From contig CAVTIA010000014.1 of NCBI GenBank assembly GCA_963734635.1, forward strand, positions 1,054,001 through 1,118,000: 64,000 nucleotides of DNA, written 5' to 3'. The stretch is from DATCJA01 sp963734635. Lineage in GTDB: Bacteria > Acidobacteriota > Vicinamibacteria > Vicinamibacterales > UBA2999. The translations under genes and the position numbers were made by a program. Of this stretch, positions 19,127 to 26,948 are shown one piece after another. The first letter of the stretch is position 1, and every line of letters starts with the position of its first letter. The notes below the pieces were generated by a model that had not been told where the DNA came from, did not search any database, and saw nothing but the letters and a program-made list of their open reading frames with translations.

Positions 19127-19719
19127 AGAACGTTACGGTCGCAGTACTCGTATCACTGCTTGCGGTACCGGCGGTCGCGCTCGCGCAGGGCGCCCGTCTG
19201 CAGCTCGATCATCTTGACCGCCTCGCCAAGGTTGCCGAAGAGCAGGTCAACGTCACCATCGACTCGGAAATGCTGAAGCTGGCCAGTGGATTCATGAAGA
19301 ATGGCAGTGACGCCACGGCGGTGAAGGAGATGGTCAGCGGGCTCAAGGGAATCTATGTTCGCAGCTTCAAGTTCGGAGGCCCGAACGCATACAGCGCGGA
19401 CGATGTGAATGTGATTCGGAAACAGCTGACGGCGGCGGGATGGGCACGGATGGTGACGACCGAAAATAAGCGCGAGGGCGAGTTGGTGGAGATCCACAGC
19501 TGGCGCGAAGGCAACGCCTCCGGCGGCCTTGCCATTCTCGTCGTCGAGCCTGCAGAGCTCACCGTCGTCAACATCGTGGGCCCGATCGACCTGGCCAAGC
19601 TCGCAGCGCTGCAGGGGCAGTTCGGCATCCCTCCGCTGCCGTCCGCACCGGGCGCGTCAACACCCAGCCCGCCTCCGCCACCACCACCGCAGCCCCCGCC
19701 CGTCCCCGGGCGCCGGTAG
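19123..19719 (+). CDS. Secreted DUF4252-like protein
   Basis: A signal peptide (VTVAVLVSLLAVPAVALAQ) precedes a ~150-residue domain resembling DUF4252: LDRLAKVAEEQVNVTIDSEML, an AVKEMVSGLKGIYVRSFKF strand, VNVIRKQLTAAGWARMVTT and LAILVVEPAELTVVNIVGP. The C-terminus is a Pro-rich tail with an eight-proline run. It is the third gene of a sigma / membrane protein / DUF4252 unit joined by overlapping starts and stops, an arrangement also familiar from other Gram-negative genomes. Function is unknown; probably periplasmic or outer-membrane. Confidence 0.75.
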   Translation: MKNVTVAVLVSLLAVPAVALAQGARLQLDHLDRLAKVAEEQVNVTIDSEMLKLASGFMKNGSDATAVKEMVSGLKGIYVRSFKFGGPNAYSADDVNVIRKQLTAAGWARMVTTENKREGELVEIHSWREGNASGGLAILVVEPAELTVVNIVGPIDLAKLAALQGQFGIPPLPSAPGASTPSPPPPPPPQPPPVPGRR

Positions 19720-19842
19720 CCGAGAATGCCGGTGAGACCTCAGTGTCGCGTCGGCACCCTTTGATCGTGTCGCTTCTGTTCCATACCGCCGAATGAATCG
19801 GTACGGCGGCTGAGGGGCTAGACCCGCTATCATCAAACTGAC

Positions 19843-21366
19843 ATGTCTCGTGGTTTCTCTGACGCGGCGCATCTCGCAGGTGGCGTCGGAGCCCTCGCGG
19901 CCTTGACGCTCATATATGTGCGTTGGTTGGACGTGTCGAATGCTGCCACCGTGTCGACAACGTTTCTGTTGGTCGTGCTCGTCGTGGCAACGACGTCGCG
20001 CTTTTGGGTTGCGGCCTTGACATCGATAGTGGCGATGCTGTTCTTCAATTTCTTCTTCCTGCCTCCGGTCGGTACGCTTACCATCGCCGACCCGCACAAT
20101 TGGGTTGCACTCTCCGCCTTCCTCACCGTGAGTCTCGTCGCAAGTAACCTCTCGGCGAAAGCGCGCACGCGCGCCCAGGAGGCGATTGGACGACGCGATG
20201 AGCTGGCTCGACTCTTTGATTTGAGTCGTGATGTGCTCGTCATGACCGACAGCCAGCAGGCGATCTCGATCCTGGCGCGCTCCGTTGCTCGCCGCTTCGA
20301 TCTGGAGTTCGTGGCGATAGCGTTGCCACGCGAGGCTGAGTGGGACGTGTTCGAAGGGGGCGCGCGAACGCTGCCGTTGGACACCGGGCAACTGTCGGCA
20401 GCGTTTGCGGCGGCACAGGGGTCGCTGGAGTTCGACGCCTATGCTCGTACATACGTGGGCCACCGAACGCTGACGGTTGACGGGCAGACCATTCGGCTCG
20501 TCCCCCTCCGCGTAGGCACGAAGCCGAGCGGCCTTCTGGCCGCGGCGGGGCGGCCAATCGAAGCCGGCACGCTGGACGCGCTTGCAGGCGTGGTCGCGAT
20601 CGCGATCGAGCGCTCGCAGTTTCTCGAAGAGCGAAAGGACGCCGAGCTCACGCGTCAGAGCGAGGCGTTGAAGACCGCCTTGCTGGCCTCGTTGGGGCAC
20701 GATCTTCGAACACCGCTTACGGCAATCCGTGTCGCCGCCAGCAACGTCAAGGCTTTGCGGCTGACGGAGGCCGATCGGATCGAGCAGAGCGATCTGATCC
20801 TTGCCGAAGTCGAACGATTGACTAGGCTGTTTCAGAATGTTCTCGAAATGGCTCGCATCGACGCGGGGGCGATCTCCACTGAATCACGGTGGGCGCATCC
20901 ATCCGAGATCGTGGCCGCCGCGCGCGACCAGGTGGAACACACGCTCCAGCAGCACAAATTGGACGTACAGATCGATCCAGACATCCCCGTACAGGTGGAT
21001 CCCCGGCTGACCGCGACCGCGGTTGCCCACTTGCTTGAAAACGCGGCTCAGTATGCGCCGGTTGGGACAACGGTGCATGTGAATGCCAGCGCGACGGACG
21101 AGGGGCTGGTGGTGAAGGTGAGGGATCATGGTCCCGGCATCAGACCGACCGATCTACCCCACGTGTTCGAGCGGTTCTACCGAGGTGCTGCGGCGAAGTC
21201 GAGAGCGTCGGGTACCGGGATGGGCTTGTGGATCGCCCGCGGCCTGCTGATGGCTGAAAAGGGGCAGATCTGGGTGGAGAACTGTCCTGATGGCGGGGCG
21301 CAATTTACGATTCGCGTCGCCGCGCCCGTGAAGCAGCCCGAGCCGGCAGGCTCGCCAATCCTATGA
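19843..21366 (+). CDS. kdpD: KdpD-type sensor histidine kinase lacking the N-terminal KdpD/Usp sensor
   Basis: The 507 residues match the C-terminal half of KdpD. A DUF4118-like block of about four membrane helices (FWVAALTSIVAMLFFNFFFLPP) is followed by a GAF-like region (residues ~140-270). HisKA has the H-box ALLASLGHDLRTPLTAIR, and HATPase the N-box VAHLLENAAQYAP, VRDHGPG and GTGMGLWIARGL. The usual ~380-residue N-terminal Walker-type sensor and Usp domain are absent. Three free copies of that region occur at 31865-35355. The gene overlaps kdpE by ATGA. It would sense K+ limitation or ionic strength and phosphorylate KdpE. Confidence 0.9.
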   Translation: MSRGFSDAAHLAGGVGALAALTLIYVRWLDVSNAATVSTTFLLVVLVVATTSRFWVAALTSIVAMLFFNFFFLPPVGTLTIADPHNWVALSAFLTVSLVASNLSAKARTRAQEAIGRRDELARLFDLSRDVLVMTDSQQAISILARSVARRFDLEFVAIALPREAEWDVFEGGARTLPLDTGQLSAAFAAAQGSLEFDAYARTYVGHRTLTVDGQTIRLVPLRVGTKPSGLLAAAGRPIEAGTLDALAGVVAIAIERSQFLEERKDAELTRQSEALKTALLASLGHDLRTPLTAIRVAASNVKALRLTEADRIEQSDLILAEVERLTRLFQNVLEMARIDAGAISTESRWAHPSEIVAAARDQVEHTLQQHKLDVQIDPDIPVQVDPRLTATAVAHLLENAAQYAPVGTTVHVNASATDEGLVVKVRDHGPGIRPTDLPHVFERFYRGAAAKSRASGTGMGLWIARGLLMAEKGQIWVENCPDGGAQFTIRVAAPVKQPEPAGSPIL

Positions 21367-22061
21367 CCCGTCGGGTGCGTATCCTCCTTGTTGACGACGA
21401 AGTCGCCATCCAGCGTGCGGTCGTTCCTTTGCTACGGGCCCGCGGGTACGACGTGGACGTTGCAGGCACGGGCGCCGACGCCCTCAAGATCTTTGCGGAC
21501 CGACCGGCCGAGTTGATCGTGCTCGACCTCGGACTGCCCGATTTGGAGGGTACGGAAGTGTGCCGTCGCGTGCGCGCGCAGTCGGCCGTGCCGATCCTGG
21601 TGCTCTCCGCTCGGGGGGCCGAAGCGGACAAGGTCAACGCTCTTGATCTCGGCGCCGACGATTACGTGACCAAGCCCTTTGGTCCAGAGGAACTGCTCGC
21701 ACGTATACGGGTAGCGCTGCGTCGCGTCGTGTCAGAAGAGGATACGGAGAAGGGCCTTCTGCGTGCCGGCGATCTGACCATCGACTACGATCGGCGCCGT
21801 GTGCTCCGTGGGGACACAGAGATTCGACTGACGCCAAAGGAATTCGAGCTCTTGTCGCTGCTCGCCCGCAACCACAACCGGGTGCTGACGCATCGCGCCA
21901 TACTCAAGGAGATCTGGGGAACTTCCGCCGTGGAACAACCGGAGCACCTGTGGACGCTGGTTGCACAGCTTCGCAAGAAAATCGAACCGGATCCGTCCAA
22001 TCCACGGTACCTCCTCAGCGAACCGTGGGTGGGTTATCGGTTCGTGACCGAGATGGCTTGA
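21363..22061 (+). CDS. kdpE: KdpE-type OmpR-family response regulator
   Basis: This is a 232-residue two-domain regulator. The receiver has RILLVDDEVAIQRAV, LIVLDLGLPDLEGTEV (phospho-Asp), VPILVLSARG and DDYVTKPFGPEEL (Lys). The winged helix has RLTPKEFELLSLLARNHNRV and HRAILKEIWG, ending EPDPSNPRYLLSEPWVGYRF, a signature found in KdpE proteins. Coupled by ATGA to the KdpD-type kinase, it should activate kdpFACB about 3 kb downstream when K+ is scarce. Confidence 0.92.
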   Translation: MTRRVRILLVDDEVAIQRAVVPLLRARGYDVDVAGTGADALKIFADRPAELIVLDLGLPDLEGTEVCRRVRAQSAVPILVLSARGAEADKVNALDLGADDYVTKPFGPEELLARIRVALRRVVSEEDTEKGLLRAGDLTIDYDRRRVLRGDTEIRLTPKEFELLSLLARNHNRVLTHRAILKEIWGTSAVEQPEHLWTLVAQLRKKIEPDPSNPRYLLSEPWVGYRFVTEMA

Positions 22062-22082
22062 GCGGTGCTCGCGGATGATCGA

Positions 22083-23000
22083 CTAACGAGTCGCTGTGAA
22101 CCCGCGCCTGGAGAGTGTTTCTTCCAGCGCGCGAAGCTGATCGTCAGCGGCCGCCGTTACCATCCGTTTCCGGCCGAGAGACAATGCCAACGATCGGACC
22201 TCGCTGTTCCGGCGAGAGAGTTTGATGATCTCGCGATGTGTTTCCTTGAACCGGTCGAAGGCCGCGGTTGCCGCGGTGAACTGTCCACCGGCCTTGGCCC
22301 CGAGCAGCCGCTTAAGGTCATCCAGCATCTTTTGGACGACGACTTCTGACGCCGCCATCTGCTCCTCCATGCGCGTCATCGCCGCATCTTCGGCTTCGGC
22401 AATATGGGGTGCATGAAGCACCTGGATGTCCAGGAGCGCCGCGGTGGCTTTCGAAGCGAGCGCGTCAGCGCAGCAAGGGCTCTGCGGAGCGGCGGCCCGG
22501 ACAGCCGCATCAAGCGATCGACGGAACTCGTCTGAGGCCTGCCGCGCGGGACCAAACGACAGGCGCTGCGCTTTGACGTTTGAGTTCTCCACAGCCAACG
22601 GGAGAATCTCATCATCCAGCTTGCGGTATTCACCGAACGCTTCGTTGAACGCTTCGAAGTAGCGAAGTTCGTCGGTATATCCAAGCGACGTCAGGATCGG
22701 ATGCAACTCTTTGAGGTCACGCTCGACGGATTGCATCCCATCCCGGGCTTCCCGTGCCGCTGACGCCGACGCCTCGTCGCTATCGGCCATCACGGCCCTG
22801 TTCGCTGCATCTGCCGCCTTCGTGAATTGCACGTGCATGTCGGCGGCGAGCCGGCGTGCTTCCAGCTGCTGCGTCAGCGCTGCCGGACGGCAGCCTGTCG
22901 CGATGCTCGCTGCCATCACCGCCACAAGTGAATAGGCAATCGTCCTCCACCTGGAGGAGAGCGACCCACACGATGACAACGTTGCTTGACGACGACGCAT
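22083..23000 (-). CDS. Helical membrane-anchored or lipoprotein-like protein, unknown function
   Basis: The 305 residues begin with a basic stretch and a hydrophobic segment (TIAYSLVAVMAASIATGC), which could be a membrane anchor or an atypical lipoprotein signal ending at Cys. The rest is nearly all helical, with long charged helices similar in style to the four-helix-bundle ligand domains of chemoreceptors (QLEARRLAADMHVQFTKAAD, LRYFEAFNEAFGEYRKLDD, VVQKMLDDLKRLLGAK). No output domain follows. It starts four bases after the Usp-like gene stop, so the two likely form an operon divergent from the porin/kdp genes. Confidence 0.55.
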   Translation of the reverse strand: MRRRQATLSSCGSLSSRWRTIAYSLVAVMAASIATGCRPAALTQQLEARRLAADMHVQFTKAADAANRAVMADSDEASASAAREARDGMQSVERDLKELHPILTSLGYTDELRYFEAFNEAFGEYRKLDDEILPLAVENSNVKAQRLSFGPARQASDEFRRSLDAAVRAAAPQSPCCADALASKATAALLDIQVLHAPHIAEAEDAAMTRMEEQMAASEVVVQKMLDDLKRLLGAKAGGQFTAATAAFDRFKETHREIIKLSRRNSEVRSLALSLGRKRMVTAAADDQLRALEETLSRRGFTATR

Positions 23001-23004
23001 GGCA

Positions 23005-23493
23005 TTACTCGTCAGGGCAGGGCAGGAAGATCACGTCATATCCCAACTGTGCCAGCTTCCGCGCGAGCCGCTGCTCATAAGTTGCGATGAAGTGATGGAT
23101 CGCGCCCGCGAGGACCACGGTCGATGACGGAGGCAGCACGCTAACAAGGTGGCCGGCGCTCCGGGTATCCGTCGTCTGAATATCCGCTGGAGCATGTTCG
23201 CGTGCCACGAGATCCTTGACGGCTTCGGGAGTGATCTGCTGCGAATCGTATTCCACCGGCACGTCATACACGTGGGCACGTGCCGAACTCACGGTGACGC
23301 GGTCGGGCGGAGATACCAGGACGGTCACGTCAGAGCGCTGCGCGCTTGCAAGCGCTTCGGCGACTCTCAGGGCGTGTGTCGTAGCCGGAAGTGTCGTCGC
23401 GACTACGTAGATACCGTGCTGAAGTCCGTCGCGGACGCTCGCTCCGACACGTTCGCGTTGGGATCCTTCGCTGTCAGTAGTGTTCGTCTCCAT
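23005..23493 (-). CDS. Small universal-stress-protein-like protein
   Basis: This 162-residue protein has an alternating strand/helix pattern: GIYVVATTLPATTHALRVAEALASAQ, DVTVLVSPPDRV, SVLPPSSTVVLAGAIHHFIATYEQRLARKLAQLGYDVIFLP. This suggests a Usp/Rossmann-like fold, but the ATP-binding glycine motif is not obvious. The ATG at 23493 is chosen because a longer frame to 23694 would overlap regulatory repeats. A TTTTCAGGC element lies 44 bases upstream of its start, facing it. It is probably part of the K+/osmotic regulon by location. Confidence 0.55.
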   Translation of the reverse strand: METNTTDSEGSQRERVGASVRDGLQHGIYVVATTLPATTHALRVAEALASAQRSDVTVLVSPPDRVTVSSARAHVYDVPVEYDSQQITPEAVKDLVAREHAPADIQTTDTRSAGHLVSVLPPSSTVVLAGAIHHFIATYEQRLARKLAQLGYDVIFLPCPDE

Positions 23494-23536
23494 GGCCAAA
23501 TGGTCGCAGGCAGCAGCTTCAAAAACACTGAAGAGC

Positions 23537-23545
23537 GCCTGAAAA
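23537..23545 (-). promoter_or_regulatory. TTTTCAGGC element upstream of Usp-like gene
   Basis: GCCTGAAAA on the plus strand reads TTTTCAGGC toward the Usp-like gene, inside the longer match CGACTTTTCAGGCGC. It is one of five copies of this 9-mer noted near K+ genes. Confidence 0.45.
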
Positions 23546-23574
23546 GTCGCTGAACACGGGACGCCGCAAAATCT

Positions 23575-23592
23575 CCTGAGGAGTTCCTCAGG
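23575..23592. promoter_or_regulatory. 8-bp inverted repeat, candidate operator
   Basis: CCTGAGGA-GT-TCCTCAGG has perfect 8-base arms around a 2-base centre. CCTGAGG also begins both 47-base repeats downstream, so the same protein may recognise the half-site. Confidence 0.45.
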
Positions 23593-23683
23593 ACTCGCTG
23601 AAGTCCGATCGCCCCGCGAACGGTCGCGGGGAAATATCCGCGCCCTCGGGAACAATTTCGATCCTCTCGCGCTCCTCAGGGAC

Positions 23684-23692
23684 TTTTCAGGC
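23684..23692 (+). promoter_or_regulatory. TTTTCAGGC element with sigma-54-like spacing
   Basis: GGGACTTTTCAGGCACTT contains the shared 9-mer. GG at 23690-23691 and GC at 23702-23703 are exactly ten bases apart, as in -24/-12 promoters. Promoter function is unproven. Confidence 0.35.
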
Positions 23693-23792
23693 ACTTCTTG
23701 GGCCGAATTCAGGCGACATTTCTTATGGTCAGCTCATGTCAACGCAGCTGGACCGCAGCGGCAGGTGTGTTGCTTCGCACGTTGTCCGTCCG

Positions 23793-23839
23793 CGTCATCC
23801 TGAGGATTTTCTTGGGAACTCTTTTGCCCGTTTTCAGGC
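23793..23839 (+). repeat. 47-bp direct repeat, copy 1 (upstream of small TM gene)
   Basis: It begins CGTCATCCTGAGGATTTTCT and ends CCCGTTTTCAGGC. It matches copy 2 at 23989 in 45 of 47 positions, 196 bases apart. TTGGGAACTCTTTTGC within it has GG-N10-GC spacing. It sits 38 bases before the small membrane-protein start. Confidence 0.85.
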
Positions 23840-23876
23840 GTCGACCCCTATTGTGGTGGTAGGAGTCAACTGAGTT

Positions 23877-23999
23877 ATGAGCGTTTTCTTGCGGCATCAG
23901 GATGAGCAATTCGATGGAGTGAAGGCGCTCTTCTGGTTCGCTGTCGGCACTCTGGTCGCTATGGTATTCGCTCTCTGGCTCATGGGAACGTCATCCTGA
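23877..23999 (+). CDS. 40-residue single-pass membrane protein
   Basis: MSVFLRHQDEQFDGV is followed by one strong membrane helix (ALFWFAVGTLVAMVFALWLM) and a three-residue tail. GGTAGGAG lies about ten bases or more upstream. Its stop codon is inside copy 2 of the 47-base repeat. It sits between two identical regulatory repeats and ahead of the porin/kdp genes, so it may be a small regulatory or accessory peptide for K+ transport. There is no recognised family. Confidence 0.5.
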   Translation: MSVFLRHQDEQFDGVKALFWFAVGTLVAMVFALWLMGTSS

Positions 24000-24035
24000 G
24001 GGTTTTCTTGGGAACTCTTTGGCCCGTTTTCAGGC
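23989..24035 (+). repeat. 47-bp direct repeat, copy 2 (upstream of porin gene)
   Basis: This differs from copy 1 at two positions. It carries TTGGGAACTCTTTGGC (GG-N10-GC) and TTTTCAGGC, and ends 43 bases before the porin start. The pair of copies places each downstream gene behind the same element. Confidence 0.85.
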
Positions 24036-24078
24036 TTTGATGTCTATCGTGATTGAAGAGAGGGAGGAGTCGTCGCAC

Positions 24079-25011
24079 ATGTTCCGCTTTTTCGCCGCCC
24101 AGCGCGCGCTCGCGTTGTCCGGTCTATTCATGCTGATGGTGACCTTTGCCGTACCGGTGGCCGCTCAAACACCAGCCGAACCGCCGGATCCGAATACCGG
24201 CAACATGACGCTCACTAGCACGTTCGACGTCGTGAGCACCTATATGTTCAGAGGTATCCGGCAGAACGGGACCGGTATCGCCATGTGGCCGACTGGCGAC
24301 TTGGGACTTGCGGTGTACTCCGGGGACGGAGGTCTGAAGAGCGCAAACGTCAACTTCGGCATCTGGAACAGTCTGAACACCGGCGACACCGGTGCACAGA
24401 GTGACGATTCCGGGCTCGGCTGCGCGTGCGGCAAGTTGTGGTACGAGTCGGACTTCTACGCGACGCTCGGTCTTGGCTTTGGCGGCGGCGTGAGCCTGGG
24501 TACGACCTACACCGCGTACACGAGTCCCAACAACGGCTTCACGACCGTCAAGGAGCTCATGCTCAAGCTGGCCGTGGACGACAGCGCCTACCTCGGCAAG
24601 TTCGCCGTCAAGCCTTACGTGGTCGTCGCGCAGGAATTCGACACCCAACTGTTCTTAGGACAGGCCGATGCCGGCGAAAACGAAGGCACCTACATGGAGC
24701 TGGGTGTTGCGCCAGGCTATACCGGCAGCCGAGCGTCGATTGCTGTGCCAGTGAAAGTGGGGCTGAGCCTCGCGAACTACTACGAGTTGAACGAGGGAAC
24801 CGCGGCAGTGCCTGATTTCGTCGACCATCCATTCGGCTATTTCAGCGTGGCCGGGATCGTGACGGTGCCGCTCGGCGGCACGACGAATTTCGGGTCGTGG
24901 AACGTGCACGGCGGCGTGGAGTTCCAGGCGCTCGGCGAGACGACCGAGGTGCTGAACGGCGATGATGGGCAGCGGGTCATCGGGTCGATTGGGATTGGAT
25001 TCTCGTACTAG
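24079..25011 (+). CDS. Outer-membrane beta-barrel protein (TorF-type putative porin)
   Basis: The 310 residues have a Sec signal peptide (LSGLFMLMVTFAVPVAAQ) and many alternating amphipathic strands: LTSTFDVVSTYMFRGIRQNG, VNFGIWNSLN, SDFYATLGLGFGGGVSLGTTYTAYTS, GYFSVAGIVTVPLG and FGSWNVHGGVEFQALGE. It ends in an aromatic residue (GIGFSY) as outer-membrane barrels do. The opening V-S-x-Y-x-F-R-G-I pattern is typical of TorF-family putative porins. AGGGAGGAG precedes ATG 24079. Placement between the 47-base repeats and kdp suggests it admits ions or osmolytes, but this is inferred. Confidence 0.8.
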   Translation: MFRFFAAQRALALSGLFMLMVTFAVPVAAQTPAEPPDPNTGNMTLTSTFDVVSTYMFRGIRQNGTGIAMWPTGDLGLAVYSGDGGLKSANVNFGIWNSLNTGDTGAQSDDSGLGCACGKLWYESDFYATLGLGFGGGVSLGTTYTAYTSPNNGFTTVKELMLKLAVDDSAYLGKFAVKPYVVVAQEFDTQLFLGQADAGENEGTYMELGVAPGYTGSRASIAVPVKVGLSLANYYELNEGTAAVPDFVDHPFGYFSVAGIVTVPLGGTTNFGSWNVHGGVEFQALGETTEVLNGDDGQRVIGSIGIGFSY

Positions 25012-25020
25012 GAGCCGCTC

Positions 25021-25104
25021 ATGTTGACAGTCGGAATGGTGGTCCTGGGCCTTGCCACGTTTGCGGCCATGCTTGCATTCGTGAAGCTGTGCGATCACGT
25101 CTAG
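25021..25104 (+). CDS. 27-residue membrane peptide before kdpF
   Basis: The peptide is MLTVGMVVLGLATFAAM then LAFVKLCDHV: one membrane helix and a C-terminal Cys-Asp. Tiny proteins with a similar helix and a Cys-Asp ending are seen in kdp operons of other bacteria; this is from memory of the general pattern, not a search. AGGAGCC lies in the ten bases between the porin stop and its ATG. Its TAG overlaps the REP-like palindrome. Confidence 0.5.
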   Translation: MLTVGMVVLGLATFAAMLAFVKLCDHV

Positions 25105-25121
25105 TCCGGCTGAAGCCGGAC
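25104..25121. repeat. REP-like palindrome (GTCCGGCT family)
   Basis: GTCCGGCT-GA-AGCCGGAC, followed by ACTACG. Perfect 8-base arms around GA. The same element is at 39658, 43075 and 44273. Confidence 0.85.
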
Positions 25122-25141
25122 ACTACGTGCTGGGTGATGTC

Positions 25142-25222
25142 ATGACTCTGTTGTCGTTGCTCTTAAGTGTCGCAGCGTTCGCGTATCTCGTATACGCCAT
25201 GCTGCGCCCGGAGAAGTTCTGA
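25142..25222 (+). CDS. kdpF: K+-transporting ATPase small subunit KdpF
   Basis: This 26-residue single-helix peptide is MTLLSLLLSVAAFAYLVYA followed by MLRPEKF. The ending Y-L-V-Y-A-x-L-R-P-E-K-F is diagnostic of KdpF, which stabilises the KdpFABC complex in the inner membrane. The stop is seven bases before kdpA. Confidence 0.93.
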   Translation: MTLLSLLLSVAAFAYLVYAMLRPEKF

Positions 25223-25229
25223 GGCGCCT

Positions 25230-26939
25230 ATGGGCACTGAATACGTTGCCGTCGGTTTCACCATCCTGTTCACGATCGCCACGAGCCTGCTGCTCGGCCG
25301 GTACATGTTCCATGTCTTCACCGGCCAGCGGACGTTCCTGGACCCGGTCCTCGTGCCGATCGAACGCCTCGTGCTGCGGCTGACAGGCGTCGACACGAAG
25401 CGGGAACAGGACTGGAAGCAGTACTCGCTGTCGCTGCTCGTTTCGAACATCTTCATGTGGCTCGCCACATGGACGATCGTCACGCTCCAGCAGTACCTGC
25501 CGCTCAATCCAGACGGCATCAGCAACATGGAGCCGACGCTCGCGTTCAACACAATCTCGAGCTTTACGACGAACACAAACCTGCAGCACTACAGCGGCGA
25601 GACGGGGCTGTCGTACTTGTCGCAGATGTTCGCCATCACGTTCCTGCAGTTCGTGACGGCTGCGACCGGCGTGGCCGCCTGCATCGCGATCATTCGAGGT
25701 CTTGCCGGCAATCGCTTGAAGACGTTGGGAAACTTCTATGTCGACCTGACGCGCGCCACGGTTCGCGTCTTCCTGCCGCTCAGCCTTCTGGTCGGCCTGA
25801 TTCTGCTCTCGCAGGGGTCGCCGATGACGTTCGAGGGCGCGGCCACGGCGACAACAGTCGAGGGTGCGGAGCAGACGATCGCGCGCGGCGTCGTGGCGCC
25901 GATGGTTGCGATCAAGCAGCTGGGCACGAACGGCGGCGGCTACTTCGGGCCGAACTCGACGCATCCGTACGAGAACTCGACGCCGCTCTCGAACTTCGCG
26001 GAGACCTGGTCGATCACGATTATCCCGATGGCGATGATCTGGACGCTGGGCTACTTCACCAAGCGGCGAAGGCTCGCCGTCATGCTTTTCACCGTGATGC
26101 TCGCGCTGTACATCCCGATGGTCATGTTTGCGGTTGGACAGGAGGCGGCGGGCAACCCGGCCATTGCGCGGATGGGCGTTGACCAGTCGACCGGCTCGAT
26201 GGAAGGCAAGGAGGTTCGGTTTGGCGCCGGGCTGTCGGCGCTCTGGGCGGTGACAACGACGGTCACGTCGAACGGCTCGGTCAACGCGATGCACGACTCA
26301 CTGACGCCGCTCGCTGGCCTGATGCCGCTCACGGGTATGTGGCTCAACAACATCTTCGGCGGCGTCGGCGTCGGCTTCATCAACATGCTGATCTTCGTCA
26401 TCGTCGCCGTGTTCGTGGCGGGCATGATGATCGGCCGCACGCCTGAGTTCCTCGGCAAGAAGGTGGAAGCGAAGGAGATGAAGCTGGCGAGCCTGGCGCT
26501 GCTCTGGCACCCGCTGGCGATCCTCGTCGGCACGGCCATCGCCTGCTATGTCTGGGCCACGACGGCCGATCCAGGTAGCGCTCTGGCGTGGCTGAAAAAC
26601 CCGGGGCCGCACGGATTCTCCGAAATGCTCTACGAGTTCAGTTCCGCCGCCGCCAACAACGGCTCGGGCTTCGAAGGGCTCGGTGACAACACACCCTTCT
26701 GGAACATCTCGACGGGGCTGGTGATGCTCCTGTCTCGGTATATCCCGATCATTGCGCCGCTGGCGCTGGCCGGCGCGCTCGCGGCAAAGCCGGCCGCGCC
26801 GGAGACCGCCGGATCACTGCAGGCCGAGAGCGCCACCTTCGGCTTCACGCTCTGGTCCGTCGTCGTCATTCTCGGACTGCTGATGTTCATGCCGGTCGCC
26901 GTGCTGGGTCCGATCGCCGAATACCTGGCGCTGCGGTAG
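25230..26939 (+). CDS. kdpA: K+-transporting ATPase channel-like subunit KdpA
   Basis: The 569-residue inner-membrane protein has about ten helices and is of normal family length. It is the K+-binding, channel-like subunit of the high-affinity Kdp pump. Four selectivity-filter-type loops are visible: FTTNTNLQHYSGE, TNGGGYFGPNSTHPYENST, TTTVTSNGSVNAMHDSLTP and AAANNGSGFEGL. The start ATG 25230 yields the typical N-terminus before LLLGRYMFHVFTGQRTF. It lies in the operon kdpF-A-C-B, ten bases before kdpC. Confidence 0.97.
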   Translation: MGTEYVAVGFTILFTIATSLLLGRYMFHVFTGQRTFLDPVLVPIERLVLRLTGVDTKREQDWKQYSLSLLVSNIFMWLATWTIVTLQQYLPLNPDGISNMEPTLAFNTISSFTTNTNLQHYSGETGLSYLSQMFAITFLQFVTAATGVAACIAIIRGLAGNRLKTLGNFYVDLTRATVRVFLPLSLLVGLILLSQGSPMTFEGAATATTVEGAEQTIARGVVAPMVAIKQLGTNGGGYFGPNSTHPYENSTPLSNFAETWSITIIPMAMIWTLGYFTKRRRLAVMLFTVMLALYIPMVMFAVGQEAAGNPAIARMGVDQSTGSMEGKEVRFGAGLSALWAVTTTVTSNGSVNAMHDSLTPLAGLMPLTGMWLNNIFGGVGVGFINMLIFVIVAVFVAGMMIGRTPEFLGKKVEAKEMKLASLALLWHPLAILVGTAIACYVWATTADPGSALAWLKNPGPHGFSEMLYEFSSAAANNGSGFEGLGDNTPFWNISTGLVMLLSRYIPIIAPLALAGALAAKPAAPETAGSLQAESATFGFTLWSVVVILGLLMFMPVAVLGPIAEYLALR

Positions 26940-26948
26940 GAGTCGATC

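Larger units (their letters stand above)
23494..23876. promoter_or_regulatory. Regulatory intergenic region between divergent Usp-like and small TM genes
   Basis: This 383-base stretch has no convincing gene but holds several dyads and repeats: TTTTCAGGC elements at 23537 (minus orientation), 23684 and 23831, the inverted repeat at 23575-23592, and the first copy of a 47-base direct repeat. GG-N10-GC spacings typical of sigma-54 cores begin at 23690 and 23814. An open frame at 23725-23868 overlaps the repeat and looks spurious. Confidence 0.6.

Noticed and set aside
23725..23868. 47-residue plus-strand open frame
   Set aside because: It runs through the 47-base repeat, has no ribosome-binding site and ends in an Arg-rich tail; the repeat explains the sequence.
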